From: Veillonellaceae bacterium
GTDB taxonomy: Bacteria > Bacillota > Negativicutes > JAAYSF01
Assembly (NCBI GenBank): GCA_012523975.1
Contig: JAAYSF010000003.1
Span: forward strand, 1-37,125
Length of the DNA stretch: 37,125 nucleotides
Direction: 5' to 3'
Position 1 is the first letter of the stretch. Each line of letters opens with the position of its first letter. A model generated the notes under the pieces. That model was given only the letters and a program-made list of their open reading frames with translations. It ran no database searches and was not told where the DNA came from. This document shows, piece by piece, positions 25,219 through 34,846 of this stretch. The position numbers and the translations under genes are program-made.

Positions 25219-26361
25219 TTGAGTAAACGTAAGGTCATAGTGGGAGCCTTGTTATTGGTGGTTCTTACCTTTACGGCCACAGTAGGCGGCTTTTTGTACC
25301 TGCTGCGGTTAAATTCGTCTGATATTGCTAGCACGTTCAAGTTTTTCCGGGCGCTGCATATTGTTAAATCACGCTATGTCGAAGAAGTGCCGATGGACAC
25401 CTTAATGATAGGCGCTGTTAGAGGCATGGTTGCATCGCTTGGCGACCCGCATTCAGTTTATATGGATGCTAAGCTGTTTAAAGAGTTTATGATTGAGACC
25501 GAGGGTTCATTTGGCGGTGTCGGTATTGTAGTCGGCGTTAAGGATAAAATGCTGACAGTTGTTTCGCCGATTGAAGGGACGCCCGGAGACAAGGCCGGTA
25601 TTAAAAGCGGGGACCGTATCACTAAAATTGACGGACATGACACTAAAGACATGACGCTTGACGAAGCTGTCAATAAGATTCGTGGTCCGGAGGGCTCGCA
25701 GGTAACGCTCACAATTGTGAGAGGGGCTGATCCGGCCAAGGATTATACTGTTACTCGTTCTAACATCCAGATTAAAACAGTTTCGGGTAAAATGCTGCCC
25801 GATAATATCGGCTACATCCGGATATCAATGTTCAATGAAAACACGGCGAGTGACTTTATCCATAAGCTGCAGGAACTTGAAAAAGCCGGCATGAAAGGGC
25901 TTGTTCTTGACCTGCGCGATAATCCGGGCGGACTGTTAGATGAAAGCGTAAAAGTAGCCGATAAACTTGTCCCCAAAGGGCCGGTTGTTTCGGTTGTTAC
26001 GAGAACCGGCGAGCGTGAAACACATAATTCTACTTTGGAAATTGTAAAGTATCCGCTGGTGGTATTAGTTAACGGCGGCAGCGCCAGCGCCTCGGAAATC
26101 GTGGCCGGAGCTGTCCAGGATACAGGTGCCGGAACGCTGGTAGGCACCAAGACCTACGGTAAAGGCTCGGTTCAGACGCTTATGCGTTTGGGTGACGACG
26201 CTATCAAGCTTACTATCGCTAAATATCTCACGCCTGCCGGCCGCTCAATAAACGGTGTCGGCATTGAACCAGACGTTAAAGTCGAATATGGCAGCCGGGA
26301 GCCCGGCCTAGATGCCCAGCTTGACAAAGCCGTTGAGATAATAAAAAGTAAAATCGAGTAA
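25219..26361 (+). CDS. ctpA: Carboxy-terminal processing protease CtpA (S41)
   Basis: About 380 residues. N-terminal membrane anchor (6-30), PDZ domain (about 85-165, GGVGIVVG and GIKSGDRITKIDG), then the S41 catalytic core with NGGSASASEI (catalytic Ser about 290) and TYGKGSVQT (Lys about 315), the Ser-Lys dyad spaced 25 residues apart as expected. Substrates of such proteases include envelope enzymes and sporulation factors; its place after ftsEX-M23 hints at control of murein hydrolases. TTG start at 25219, 5 bases after GAGGTGG; the GTG at 25210 lies inside this ribosome site. Confidence 0.92.
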   Translation: MSKRKVIVGALLLVVLTFTATVGGFLYLLRLNSSDIASTFKFFRALHIVKSRYVEEVPMDTLMIGAVRGMVASLGDPHSVYMDAKLFKEFMIETEGSFGGVGIVVGVKDKMLTVVSPIEGTPGDKAGIKSGDRITKIDGHDTKDMTLDEAVNKIRGPEGSQVTLTIVRGADPAKDYTVTRSNIQIKTVSGKMLPDNIGYIRISMFNENTASDFIHKLQELEKAGMKGLVLDLRDNPGGLLDESVKVADKLVPKGPVVSVVTRTGERETHNSTLEIVKYPLVVLVNGGSASASEIVAGAVQDTGAGTLVGTKTYGKGSVQTLMRLGDDAIKLTIAKYLTPAGRSINGVGIEPDVKVEYGSREPGLDAQLDKAVEIIKSKIE

Positions 26362-26369
26362 ATAATACC

Positions 26370-26401
26370 AATGCGGCAGCCTTTTGGCCAGCCGCATTTT
26401 G
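26370..26401 (+). terminator. Rho-independent terminator after ctpA
   Basis: AATGCGGC pairs with GCCGCATT around an inner GCC-TTTT-GGC; ends with TTTT. Confidence 0.8.
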
Positions 26402-26448
26402 GCATGAAAAAATCTTATAGTGCTTAATATTTTGGGGTGGGTGACAAA

Positions 26449-27690
26449 ATGTTTCCTTGGCAGCAGGTTTTTGAATTAGTTTTAAGACAGACGATTGCCG
26501 TTTTTTTTGAACCGATTTTTTGGCTGATTGTTGGCTTTCTTGGTGTTCAGTACTGGCAGACCAAGCGTAATCAGCAGAAAATGTTTGGCACCGCCATCTA
26601 TTCGCTTAGACATCAGATATTACTGGCCGCTTTTTATGGTACAATCGGCGGGGTCGCAGCCAGCTTGCTGCTGACCGTTGTCGGCATTACGCTGAACAAA
26701 CTTGGCTTTAACTATATTTGGCCGCTGGCACTGCTATTAATGATGATTAATACGCGGTTTCTGTGCTTTGCCTACGCCGGTGGTCTTGTCGCTGTGTCCA
26801 ATGTCATTTTCGGGTGGCCTGATGTCAATGTGCCGCAAGTGTTAGCACTGGTTGCTATTCTGCATGTAACAGAAAGTTTGCTGATTGCGCTGAGCAGCCG
26901 CTTCAGCGCCATGCCGATGTTTATTAAACGGGGGGACGGGCAGCTGGTAGGAGCGTTTAGTTTGCAGAACTTTTGGCCGCTGCCGCTTGTGCTGTTAGTA
27001 GCTGTTGGCGTGCCGACCGGGAATGACCCGGCCGGCGGTATTAAAATGGCTGATTGGTGGCCGCTAATGCCGCTCGGCATTGATCCGCCCGAAGGACAGA
27101 AGTGGGTATATGCCATGATGCCGGTTGTTGCCGCGCTAGGTTATACCGATATGGCAATAACTAGCCTTCCTTATAAGCGCCGGCTGAAATCGGCCCTTCA
27201 TCTTGCCATTTACAGCGTTATTTTGCTGGCTTTGGCTTTGCTGTCGGCAAAATTTCAATGGCTGCAGATAATCGCAGCGCTGGCAAGCCCGCTGGGTCAT
27301 GAGTTTTTGATTCAACTTGATAATAAGCAGGAATCAGAGGGTAAGCCGCTGTTTGTGCCCCCGGATAAAGGGGTAATGGTTCTCGATACCGTTCAGGATA
27401 CGCCGGCCCGCAAACTAGGCCTGCAGCCTGGTGATATAATATATAATTTAGCCGGAATGCCGGTCAACTGCGGTTCAGACCTGGCATATGCCATTATGTA
27501 TGCGCCGCGGGAGTCAAGCATAGTCTATGAACGGCAAGGCAAGCAACAAGAGCGGAATTTTAAATTTCAAAAAGATGAGCGGCGCTTAGGAATTATATTG
27601 GTGCCGGAAGGCCATGAGCAGTTTTACGCTGTTATGACTGAAGAGAATTTTGCAATTGTCGATTGGTTTAAGAAACGGCGTAATAAGTAG
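26449..27690 (+). CDS. Multi-pass membrane protein with C-terminal PDZ domain
   Basis: 413 residues. About eight membrane helices (first near 14-35, last near 270-285), then a PDZ domain (about 305-385: GVMVLDTVQDTPARKLGLQPGDIIYNLAG). The layout resembles MinJ of Bacillus, which bridges DivIVA and MinD to place the septum, but sequence similarity is not clear to me. Genes of this type lie after ctpA in many Firmicutes. ATG 26449 is chosen because GGGGTGG (26434-26440) is 8 bases upstream; the in-frame GTG 26437 overlaps it. Confidence 0.75.
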   Translation: MFPWQQVFELVLRQTIAVFFEPIFWLIVGFLGVQYWQTKRNQQKMFGTAIYSLRHQILLAAFYGTIGGVAASLLLTVVGITLNKLGFNYIWPLALLLMMINTRFLCFAYAGGLVAVSNVIFGWPDVNVPQVLALVAILHVTESLLIALSSRFSAMPMFIKRGDGQLVGAFSLQNFWPLPLVLLVAVGVPTGNDPAGGIKMADWWPLMPLGIDPPEGQKWVYAMMPVVAALGYTDMAITSLPYKRRLKSALHLAIYSVILLALALLSAKFQWLQIIAALASPLGHEFLIQLDNKQESEGKPLFVPPDKGVMVLDTVQDTPARKLGLQPGDIIYNLAGMPVNCGSDLAYAIMYAPRESSIVYERQGKQQERNFKFQKDERRLGIILVPEGHEQFYAVMTEENFAIVDWFKKRRNK

Positions 27691-27728
27691 TGCATTACCG
27701 CTAAAAGCATGATATAATTATTCCTAGT

Positions 27729-27857
27729 GGATAATACTTATCCAATAACAAAAAATCTGTAAGACTCCCAGCTTCTTAAGCGGGAGTCAACAGCGTCTAA
27801 GCCCCAGGATAAGTGCGACTAAGCTTTAGTGAGCTAATGCTTAATCTAAAGCAAGTC
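27729..27857 (+). ncRNA. Structured leader or IS200/IS605-type remnant before uvrB
   Basis: Three hairpins in 130 nt: GGATAA-TAC-TTATCC (27729-27743); GACTCCC plus GCTT-CTT-AAGC plus GGGAGTC (27763-27788); and GAC...GCTTTAG with CTAAAGC...GTC (27817-27857). None has a T-run, so they are not terminators. The middle hairpin resembles subterminal palindromes of IS200/IS605 elements, yet no transposase remains. A cis-acting leader of uvrB is the other option. Confidence 0.4.
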
Positions 27858-27912
27858 CTACTTTATTGTAATGGTTTAATTATCTAATACTTTTGCTAAG
27901 TGCGGTGAGAAT

Positions 27913-29991
27913 ATGAATATTGTTCCCAAATTAAATACTGCATATATTGAAGGCGGCGTACCGTTTAAGGTTGAGGCGCCTTTTTCACCTACTGGCGACC
28001 AGCCGCAGGCTATCGCTAAATTGGTTGAAGGCATCCGGCGCGGTGAGCGTGGACAGGTACTGTTGGGCGCTACCGGTACCGGCAAGACTTTCACCATGGC
28101 TAAGGTCATCGAAGAAGTCCAAAAACCAACACTGGTCATTGCACACAATAAGACGCTCGCTGCTCAGCTAGCCAGCGAGTTTAAAGAGTTTTTCCCCAAT
28201 AATGCGGTTGAGTATTTTGTCAGTTATTATGACTATTACCAGCCCGAGGCATATATTGCCCATACCGATACTTATATTGAAAAAGACGCTTCAATTAATG
28301 ATGAGATAGACAAGCTGCGCCACTCGGCGACAAGCTCGCTCTTTGAACGGCGCGATGTTATTATTGTAGCCAGTGTTTCCTGCATCTACGGTCTCGGTTC
28401 GCCGGATGAATACCATGGCTTGGTGCTGTCGCTCCGGCAAGGTCAAACCCGCGACCGCGATGATATTTTGCGCAAGCTGATTGCTATTCAGTATGAGCGT
28501 AACGATATAAACTTTACCCGTGGTAAGTTCCGGGTACGCGGCGATGTTATTGAAATATTTCCGGCAGCTTATGGCGAAAAGGCTGTTCGGGTTGAATTGT
28601 TTGGCGATGAAGTTGACCGCATTCAGGAAATTGATACGCTGACAGGCGAGGTTTTGTCTGAGCGTAAGCATATTGCCATTTATCCGGCTTCTCACTATGT
28701 CACTTCGCGCGATAATATGCTGCGGGCCGTTGCAGATATTGAGGCCGAGCTTGAGCAGCAGCTGGCCTTTTTCCAAGCTAATAACAAACTGCTCGAAGCC
28801 CAGCGTATCGGTCAGCGGACTAAGTATGACATTGAAATGATGTTGGAAATGGGTTACTGTTCAGGCATCGAAAACTATTCTCGGCACCTTACTAACCGTG
28901 CGCCGGGGGAATCGCCCTATACGCTAATTGACTACTTCCCGAAAGATTTTATGATAATGATTGACGAGTCGCATGTAACGCTGCCGCAAATTCGGGCTAT
29001 GTATGCCGGCGACCGTTCCCGCAAACAGTCTTTGGTCGAAAATGGGTTTCGCCTGCCTTCGGCCTTTGACAACCGACCGCTTACCTTCGATGAGTTTGAG
29101 GAACGGATAAATCAGATCGTCTATGTATCGGCAACCCCGGCGGCTTATGAAATGCAGCACAGCAGTCAAGTGGTGCAGCAGGTAATCAGGCCAACCGGGC
29201 TAATTGACCCTGAAGTTGAAATCCGTCCAATTAAGGGGCAGATGGACGACTTGCTTGGTGAAATCAAAAAACGGGCGGCCATCGACGAGCGGGTACTCGT
29301 TACGACGCTGACCAAGAAGATGGCTGAAAATCTTACCGACTATTTAAAGGAAATGGGCATTCGCGTCCGCTACCTTCATTCTGATATCGTCACAATCGAG
29401 CGGGTTGAACTTATCCGCGGCCTGCGGGCCGGTGAGTTCGATGTGCTTGTTGGTATAAACCTGCTCCGCGAGGGGCTTGATATTCCTGAAGTTTCTCTTG
29501 TGGCCATTCTTGATGCCGACAAGGAAGGCTTTTTACGCTCGGAAACGTCGTTAGTCCAGACTATTGGCCGGGCCGCCCGCAACGCGCAGGGCCGGGTTAT
29601 TATGTATGCTGATGTAATGACCGACTCGATGCGCCGCGCTATCGATGAAACCAACCGCCGCCGAGAAATCCAGATTGCGTACAATACAAAACATGGTATT
29701 ACCCCTAAGACTATTCAAAAGCGGGTTAAGGACCTAATTGAAACAACCAAGGTAGCCGAAACACCGGCTGAATATACGGCCACAACCGTCAGCCGCGTGG
29801 CCGAAATGAAGAAAAATGAGCTTATCGAGCTTATTGCCAAACTGGAAAAAGAAATGCGCGAGGCATCTAAAGCCCTCGAATTCGAACGCGCTGCCGACCT
29901 ACGCGATATGGTCATAGAGCTCCGCGAAAAAATCAGCAAGGCAAAGCCGGGGCCAGCAAAAAAGGTGGCCAAGACTAAGACTAAAAAATAA
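27913..29991 (+). CDS. uvrB: UvrABC excision nuclease subunit B
   Basis: 692 residues. Helicase fold with Walker A GATGTGKT (52-59), the DNA-wedging beta-hairpin around [20 protein letters not shown] (motif II), motif [26 protein letters not shown] and [10 protein letters not shown], then a UVR motif near the C-terminus that contacts UvrC. It receives damaged DNA from UvrA and positions UvrC for incision. Slightly longer than usual because of about 20 extra N-terminal residues and a Lys-rich tail. ATG start; the ribosome site (GCGGTGAG) is weak. No LexA box was seen upstream. Confidence 0.96.
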   Translation: MNIVPKLNTAYIEGGVPFKVEAPFSPTGDQPQAIAKLVEGIRRGERGQVLLGATGTGKTFTMAKVIEEVQKPTLVIAHNKTLAAQLASEFKEFFPNNAVEYFVSYYDYYQPEAYIAHTDTYIEKDASINDEIDKLRHSATSSLFERRDVIIVASVSCIYGLGSPDEYHGLVLSLRQGQTRDRDDILRKLIAIQYERNDINFTRGKFRVRGDVIEIFPAAYGEKAVRVELFGDEVDRIQEIDTLTGEVLSERKHIAIYPASHYVTSRDNMLRAVADIEAELEQQLAFFQANNKLLEAQRIGQRTKYDIEMMLEMGYCSGIENYSRHLTNRAPGESPYTLIDYFPKDFMIMIDESHVTLPQIRAMYAGDRSRKQSLVENGFRLPSAFDNRPLTFDEFEERINQIVYVSATPAAYEMQHSSQVVQQVIRPTGLIDPEVEIRPIKGQMDDLLGEIKKRAAIDERVLVTTLTKKMAENLTDYLKEMGIRVRYLHSDIVTIERVELIRGLRAGEFDVLVGINLLREGLDIPEVSLVAILDADKEGFLRSETSLVQTIGRAARNAQGRVIMYADVMTDSMRRAIDETNRRREIQIAYNTKHGITPKTIQKRVKDLIETTKVAETPAEYTATTVSRVAEMKKNELIELIAKLEKEMREASKALEFERAADLRDMVIELREKISKAKPGPAKKVAKTKTKK

Positions 29992-30006
29992 TTCACAGCG
30001 TAACAC

Positions 30007-30133
30007 CTGAGATCGCCACGTCGCCAATGGCTCCTCGCGATGACATTTGTGTAGGCTGGGAGCCCGATAAGATAGTCGCAGAACTATCTCACTGTCATTG
30101 CGAACGAAGCGCAGCGGAGTGTGGCAACCTCAG
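30007..30133. repeat. Dispersed paired repeat, short form (copy D)
   Basis: CTGAGATCGCC (30007-30017) and GGCAACCTCAG (30123-30133) form imperfect terminal inverted repeats around two units, GCGATGACATT and TGTCATTGCGAACG. No 65-bp insert: GGCTCCTCGCGATGACA is continuous here, which defines the insertion point in copies A and E. Confidence 0.88.
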
Positions 30134-30175
30134 AACTTTGCGAGCTTATTTTTAACTTAAGTGAGAGGAAAACAT

Positions 30176-33004
30176 ATGAAAGAAAAGATCATTGTTAAGG
30201 GTGCCAGACAGCATAACCTTAAAAATATAGATATCGAAATTCCGCGGGATGAGTTGGTTGTTATTACTGGCTTAAGCGGGTCGGGTAAGTCGTCGCTGGC
30301 GTTTGACACTATCTATGCTGAGGGGCAGCGGCGGTATGTTGAATCGTTGTCGGCTTATGCCCGGCAATTTCTTGGCCAGATGGACAAACCTGATGTTGAT
30401 TATATCGAAGGCTTGTCGCCGGCCATTTCCATTGACCAAAAGACGACCAGCCGCAATCCCCGTTCAACGGTAGGCACAGTTACTGAAATATACGACTATC
30501 TGCGGCTGTTGTTTGCCCGGGCAGGGCGTCCGCATTGTCCTAAATGCGGTAAGCCAATCAGTCAGCAGACAGTTGAGCAGATGGTTGACCAGATTATGGC
30601 ACTGCCGGAAGGCACTAAGCTGATGCTGCTGGCCACAGTGGTGCGCGGCAAAAAGGGCGAGCACCATAAGGTGTTGGAAGACATCAAGAAAAACGGTTAT
30701 GTGCGAATTAGGGTTGACGGTCAGATTATTGATGTTATTGAGGAAATTAAGCTTGAAAAAAATAAAAGACATACCATTGAGGTCGTTGTTGACCGTCTGG
30801 TTATCCGACCCGGTATCGAAAGCAGGCTTGCCGATTCGCTGGAAACGGCACTTGGCCTTGGGGGCGGGGTAATCACAGCAGCAATAATTGATGGGGAAGA
30901 ACTTGTATTCAGCCAGAACTTCGCCTGTGTTGATTGCGGTATCAGCTTGCCGGAAATTGCACCGCGGATGTTCTCGTTCAATAGCCCATATGGCGCCTGC
31001 CCGGACTGTACCGGCTTAGGCAACAATATGGAGTTCGACCCTTCGCTGGTGGTGCCTGACCCGAGCAAAGCCTTGATTGACGGTGCCATTGCAGCGTTAA
31101 GTAAGAATACTAACTCGTATTTTATGTGCCAGCTTGAGGCGGTTGTCGAAAAGCATGGCGGTTCGCTGTACAATACCTGGGAAGAACTGTCGGACGAACT
31201 AAAAAACATCATAATGTACGGTTCTGAGGAAAAATATACCTTTGCCTACGACAATATGTATGGCGAGCACAAGATCTATAATACCAAATTTGAAGGCGTA
31301 ATTCCGACCTTAAACCGCCGCCACCGCGAATCAGCTTCTGACTGGTCGCGGGAAGAAATTGAGGAATTTATGAGCACCAAGCCGTGCCCGACTTGTAAGG
31401 GGGCTCGCCTAAAGCCAGAAGTCCTTGCGGTAAAAGTCGGCGGCAGAAACATTTATGAAGTAACCCGACTGAATATTGCCGAGTGCCAGCAGTTTTTTAG
31501 GCAACTGAATTTAACTGAACGTGAGAAGACAATTGCCAAACAGATTCTCAAGGAAATTAATGCCCGGCTTGGGTTTCTGGTCAATGTCGGCTTAGATTAT
31601 CTAACACTTGATCGGGCAGCCGGCACATTGTCAGGCGGTGAGGCCCAACGGATAAGACTGGCTACGCAAATTGGCTCCGGTCTGGTCGGTGTGCTCTATA
31701 TCTTGGATGAGCCTAGCATTGGCCTGCATCAGCGCGATAACAACCGCCTGCTCGAAACGTTGAAACGGCTTAGAGATGCCGGTAATACGCTGCTAGTCGT
31801 TGAACATGATGAAGACACTATGTATGCTGCTGACCATATTATCGATATCGGCCCGGCAGCTGGCGCCGGCGGTGGGCAAGTAGTGGCGCAAGGTACAGTT
31901 GAGGAAATAAAAGCTAATACCAATTCGATAACGGGTGACTATTTAAGCCGCCGTAAATATATTCCCGTTCCGCCAGTCCGCCGTCAGCCCAATGGTAAAT
32001 GGCTAGAGGTTGTCGGGGCGCGGGAAAATAACCTGAAGAACCTGAATGTTAAGTTTCCGCTCGGGGTATTTACTGCTGTAACGGGTGTGTCCGGCTCAGG
32101 TAAGAGTACCTTGGTAAATGAAATTCTTTACAAAGGACTGGCCAACAAAATTTACAGCAATAGTAAGGCACGACCGGGTGATCATCGCAGCATAAAAGGA
32201 ATTGAGCATATCGATAAGATTATTGATATTGACCAGTCGCCGATCGGGCGGACGCCGCGTTCCAATCCGGCGACCTATACCAGTTTGTTTGATGCCATTC
32301 GTGAGGTTTACAGCCAAACTCCTGAGGCCAAAATGCGCGGCTACAAGCCGGGCCGATTCAGTTTCAACGTTAAGGGCGGGCGCTGCGAAGCCTGCCGTGG
32401 TGACGGTATTATTAAGATCGAAATGCACTTTTTACCTGATGTCTATGTGCCTTGCGAGGTCTGTAAAGGAGCGCGCTATAACCGCGAAACGCTTGAGGTC
32501 AAATATAAAGGCAAGAGTATTGCCCAAGTACTTGATATGGTTGTCGATGAAGCTGTAGAGTTTTTCCAAAACATCCCTAAGCTTCACCGTAAGCTGCAAG
32601 TCCTTCAAGACGTTGGCTTGGGTTATATCAAGCTAGGCCAGCCGGCCACCACCTTATCGGGCGGCGAAGCGCAGCGCGTCAAGCTTGCTACTGAACTGGC
32701 CCGCCGCAGTACCGGCAAAACGCTGTATATCTTGGACGAACCGACGACCGGTCTGCACACTGCTGATATTCATCGCTTGCTTGAGGTCTTGCAGCGGCTG
32801 GTTGACGGCGGCGACAGCGTCGTAGTAATCGAGCATAATCTTGATGTTATCAAGACTGCCGATTATGTTATTGACTTAGGCCCCGAAGGCGGTGTAAATG
32901 GTGGCACTATTGTTGCCCAAGGCTCGCCTGAAGAAATAGTAGAAGTCGCGCAATCATATACAGGTCGGTTCTTAAAGCCGCTGCTCAAAGAGAAAAATAA
33001 TTAA
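30176..33004 (+). CDS. uvrA: UvrABC damage-recognition subunit A
   Basis: 942 residues with two ABC ATPase modules. Walker A GLSGSGKS (32-39) and GVSGSGKS (second module), signatures LSGGEAQR in each, Walker [17 protein letters not shown] and [12 protein letters not shown]. Zinc sites CPKC/CVDC-CPDC and CEAC-CEVC are intact. UvrA dimers scan DNA for helix distortions and load UvrB. Start ATG 30176, with AGAGG about 7 bases upstream; the in-frame GTG 30161 overlaps this site. Separated from uvrB by repeat copy D, a layout that may set the relative expression of the two. Confidence 0.96.
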   Translation: MKEKIIVKGARQHNLKNIDIEIPRDELVVITGLSGSGKSSLAFDTIYAEGQRRYVESLSAYARQFLGQMDKPDVDYIEGLSPAISIDQKTTSRNPRSTVGTVTEIYDYLRLLFARAGRPHCPKCGKPISQQTVEQMVDQIMALPEGTKLMLLATVVRGKKGEHHKVLEDIKKNGYVRIRVDGQIIDVIEEIKLEKNKRHTIEVVVDRLVIRPGIESRLADSLETALGLGGGVITAAIIDGEELVFSQNFACVDCGISLPEIAPRMFSFNSPYGACPDCTGLGNNMEFDPSLVVPDPSKALIDGAIAALSKNTNSYFMCQLEAVVEKHGGSLYNTWEELSDELKNIIMYGSEEKYTFAYDNMYGEHKIYNTKFEGVIPTLNRRHRESASDWSREEIEEFMSTKPCPTCKGARLKPEVLAVKVGGRNIYEVTRLNIAECQQFFRQLNLTEREKTIAKQILKEINARLGFLVNVGLDYLTLDRAAGTLSGGEAQRIRLATQIGSGLVGVLYILDEPSIGLHQRDNNRLLETLKRLRDAGNTLLVVEHDEDTMYAADHIIDIGPAAGAGGGQVVAQGTVEEIKANTNSITGDYLSRRKYIPVPPVRRQPNGKWLEVVGARENNLKNLNVKFPLGVFTAVTGVSGSGKSTLVNEILYKGLANKIYSNSKARPGDHRSIKGIEHIDKIIDIDQSPIGRTPRSNPATYTSLFDAIREVYSQTPEAKMRGYKPGRFSFNVKGGRCEACRGDGIIKIEMHFLPDVYVPCEVCKGARYNRETLEVKYKGKSIAQVLDMVVDEAVEFFQNIPKLHRKLQVLQDVGLGYIKLGQPATTLSGGEAQRVKLATELARRSTGKTLYILDEPTTGLHTADIHRLLEVLQRLVDGGDSVVVIEHNLDVIKTADYVIDLGPEGGVNGGTIVAQGSPEEIVEVAQSYTGRFLKPLLKEKNN

Positions 33005-33008
33005 CAAG

Positions 33009-33189
33009 CTGAGATCGCCACGTCGCTAGCTCCCCGCACATTGAAGTGGAGAATAACTGCGTCAGCATATGGCCAGATAGAAAAGTGGTCGATCCCATAA
33101 GCGTCGCGATGACATTGTGTAGGCTAGAAGCTATACAGATAGCACTTAACCAACTCATTGTCATCGCGAGCGAAGCGCGGCGATCTCAG
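33009..33189. repeat. Dispersed paired repeat, long form with 65-bp insert (copy E)
   Basis: Perfect 11-bp terminal inverted repeats, CTGAGATCGCC (33009-33019) and GGCGATCTCAG (33179-33189). Insert at 33037-33101 matches the one in copy A. The right unit is TGTCATCGCGAGCG...GGCGATCTCAG. Confidence 0.88.
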
Positions 33190-33217
33190 GTTTCCAGATA
33201 GCGCACAGAATAAATAA

Positions 33218-33240
33218 AGGGCAGGCATAATGCCTACCCT
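33218..33240. terminator. Terminator between uvrA and accC (two-way)
   Basis: AGGGCAGGC with GCCTACCCT, one C-A mismatch, loop ATAAT. On the minus strand it is followed by CTTTATTTATT after accC; on the plus strand by TTGTTTT. Confidence 0.75.
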
Positions 33241-33248
33241 TGTTTTAC

Positions 33249-34634
33249 TTATATCGCCGATACGGCTACTGGTTTTTGTCTTACTTCACGGACAGCCTTG
33301 GGTCTTTCTTCCTTGGTCATGCGTTTGTGAATGAACTGGGTGTCAATATCGCCGCTGCAGAAGTGCGGATTTTTAAGCACATCCTGATGGAACGGGATAG
33401 TTGTTGCCACGCCGGAAACCTTAAACTCAGCTAATGCCCGCCGCATAATACGGATGGCATCGCCGCGGGTACGACCATGGGCGATTACCTTGGCAATCAT
33501 CGAATCGTAGTAAGGCTGAACCGTTCCGCCGGCGCAAACGCCGCTGTCAACGCGAATCCGCGGGCCGCCCGGCTGATGATAGTAATCAATGACGCCAGGC
33601 GAAGGCTGAAACTTCATTTCAGGATCTTCAGCGTTAATCCGGCATTCGATGGCATGGCCGACGAAGCTGATTTCTTCTTGTTTCTTGTTGAGCGGCTCAC
33701 CGGCTGCGATCCTAATTTGGCGACGGACTAAATCGACACCGGTAATCATTTCGGTAACAGCATGCTCAACCTGGATGCGCGGGTTTATTTCCATGAAGTA
33801 GAATTCACCGGTTTTGCGATCAAGCAGGAACTCTACCGTACCAACATTAGTATAGAAAACGCTTTTGGCAGCCTTGATGGCCAACGCACCTACGCGCTGT
33901 CTCATCTCGGGTGTCAAAGCGCTAGAAGGCGCTTCTTCGAGAATTTTTTGGTTGCGGCGCTGCAGCGAACATTCACGCTCGCCAAGGTGCAGTATATTGC
34001 CATAATTATCAGCCATAATCTGAACTTCGATATGGCGTGATTCGGCGATATAATTTTCGAAGTAGAAGGATTGATGTTTTAGATCGACTTTATGCAGCGC
34101 TAAAGTTAATTCTTCTTTATTATGGGCGACAAACATGGATTTACCGCCGCCGCCGGAAACCGGCTTAAGGATTACCGGGTAGCCTATTTCCTCAGCAACT
34201 CGGTAGGCTTCCTCTTCGCTTGTGAGGGGATCACTGCCTCTGGTCATGGGCAGGCCGGCCTGTCTCATTGCTTCCCGTGCAGCATCTTTATTACCGACTT
34301 TGCGGATGGTCTCTGCCCGGGGACCGACGAAAACCAATCCTGCATCGGCTACGTGTTCGGCAAAGTCTGCGTTTTCGGATAAAAATCCATAACCTGGATG
34401 AATAGCGTCGGCTTTAGCAGCTAGAGCCGTCTCGATTATTGTATCAGCATCATAATAACTCAGGGAGGCTTCGGCCGGTCCGATGCGATAGGCTTTATCC
34501 GCTAGCTGCACATGCAGCGCGTCGGCATCGGCATCTGAATAAACTGCGATTGTTTCGATTCCAAGTTCCCGGCAGGCGCGAATAATACGAACGGCAATTT
34601 CGCCGCGGTTAGCGATTAATAGTCTATTAAACAT
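33249..34634 (-). CDS. accC: Biotin carboxylase subunit (AccC; PycA-type possible)
   Basis: 461 residues. N-terminal domain FNRLLIANRGEIAVRIIRACRELG, ATP-grasp loop KPVSGGGGKSM (158-167), LGERECSLQRRNQKILEEAPS, active-site MEINPRIQVEHAVTE and a C-terminal domain ending with a Lys/Arg-rich tail longer than in Escherichia coli AccC (449). It carboxylates biotin on a carrier protein using ATP and bicarbonate. No accB, accA/D or pycB neighbour is present, so acetyl-CoA carboxylase versus a split pyruvate or other carboxylase cannot be decided. AGGAGG precedes the ATG. It lies alone on the minus strand. Confidence 0.93.
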   Translation of the reverse strand: MFNRLLIANRGEIAVRIIRACRELGIETIAVYSDADADALHVQLADKAYRIGPAEASLSYYDADTIIETALAAKADAIHPGYGFLSENADFAEHVADAGLVFVGPRAETIRKVGNKDAAREAMRQAGLPMTRGSDPLTSEEEAYRVAEEIGYPVILKPVSGGGGKSMFVAHNKEELTLALHKVDLKHQSFYFENYIAESRHIEVQIMADNYGNILHLGERECSLQRRNQKILEEAPSSALTPEMRQRVGALAIKAAKSVFYTNVGTVEFLLDRKTGEFYFMEINPRIQVEHAVTEMITGVDLVRRQIRIAAGEPLNKKQEEISFVGHAIECRINAEDPEMKFQPSPGVIDYYHQPGGPRIRVDSGVCAGGTVQPYYDSMIAKVIAHGRTRGDAIRIMRRALAEFKVSGVATTIPFHQDVLKNPHFCSGDIDTQFIHKRMTKEERPKAVREVRQKPVAVSAI

Positions 34635-34711
34635 TTCGATAGACCTCCTATTGCATCTTAAATCAACCTAAGAGTATGTGAAAAATGGTGCTAGCTAGGC
34701 TATTAAAGATA

Positions 34712-34740
34712 ATTATAGTATAATAGTGAAAATTGTACAA
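34712..34740 (-). promoter_or_regulatory. Promoter of accC
   Basis: On the minus strand: TTGTAC (34740 to 34735), 17-bp spacer, TATAAT (34717 to 34712). The -35 shares the palindrome TTGTACAA with the uvrC promoter. Confidence 0.7.
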
Positions 34741-34761
34741 TGCTTTTGAAAAATGTATACA
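34733..34761 (+). promoter_or_regulatory. Promoter of uvrC
   Basis: TTGTAC (34733-34738), 17-bp spacer, TATACA (34756-34761), 85 bp before uvrC. Overlaps the accC -35 by four bases on the other strand. Confidence 0.65.
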
Positions 34762-34846
34762 AAGAACTTAAAATACCAAAATTTGCCCAAATAATCGTAA
34801 AATTGGCACTATTTGAATTTCGTCGCCTTAAAGGGAGGTTAAAAAT

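Noticed and set aside
27763-27788. GACTCCC/GGGAGTC hairpin as terminator of the PDZ gene
   Set aside because: The stem is good but no T-run follows; it is better treated as part of the structured segment before uvrB.
10387-33189. The dispersed repeats as a CRISPR array
   Set aside because: The copies are kilobases apart, inverted in pairs, and not regularly spaced; no cas gene is present.
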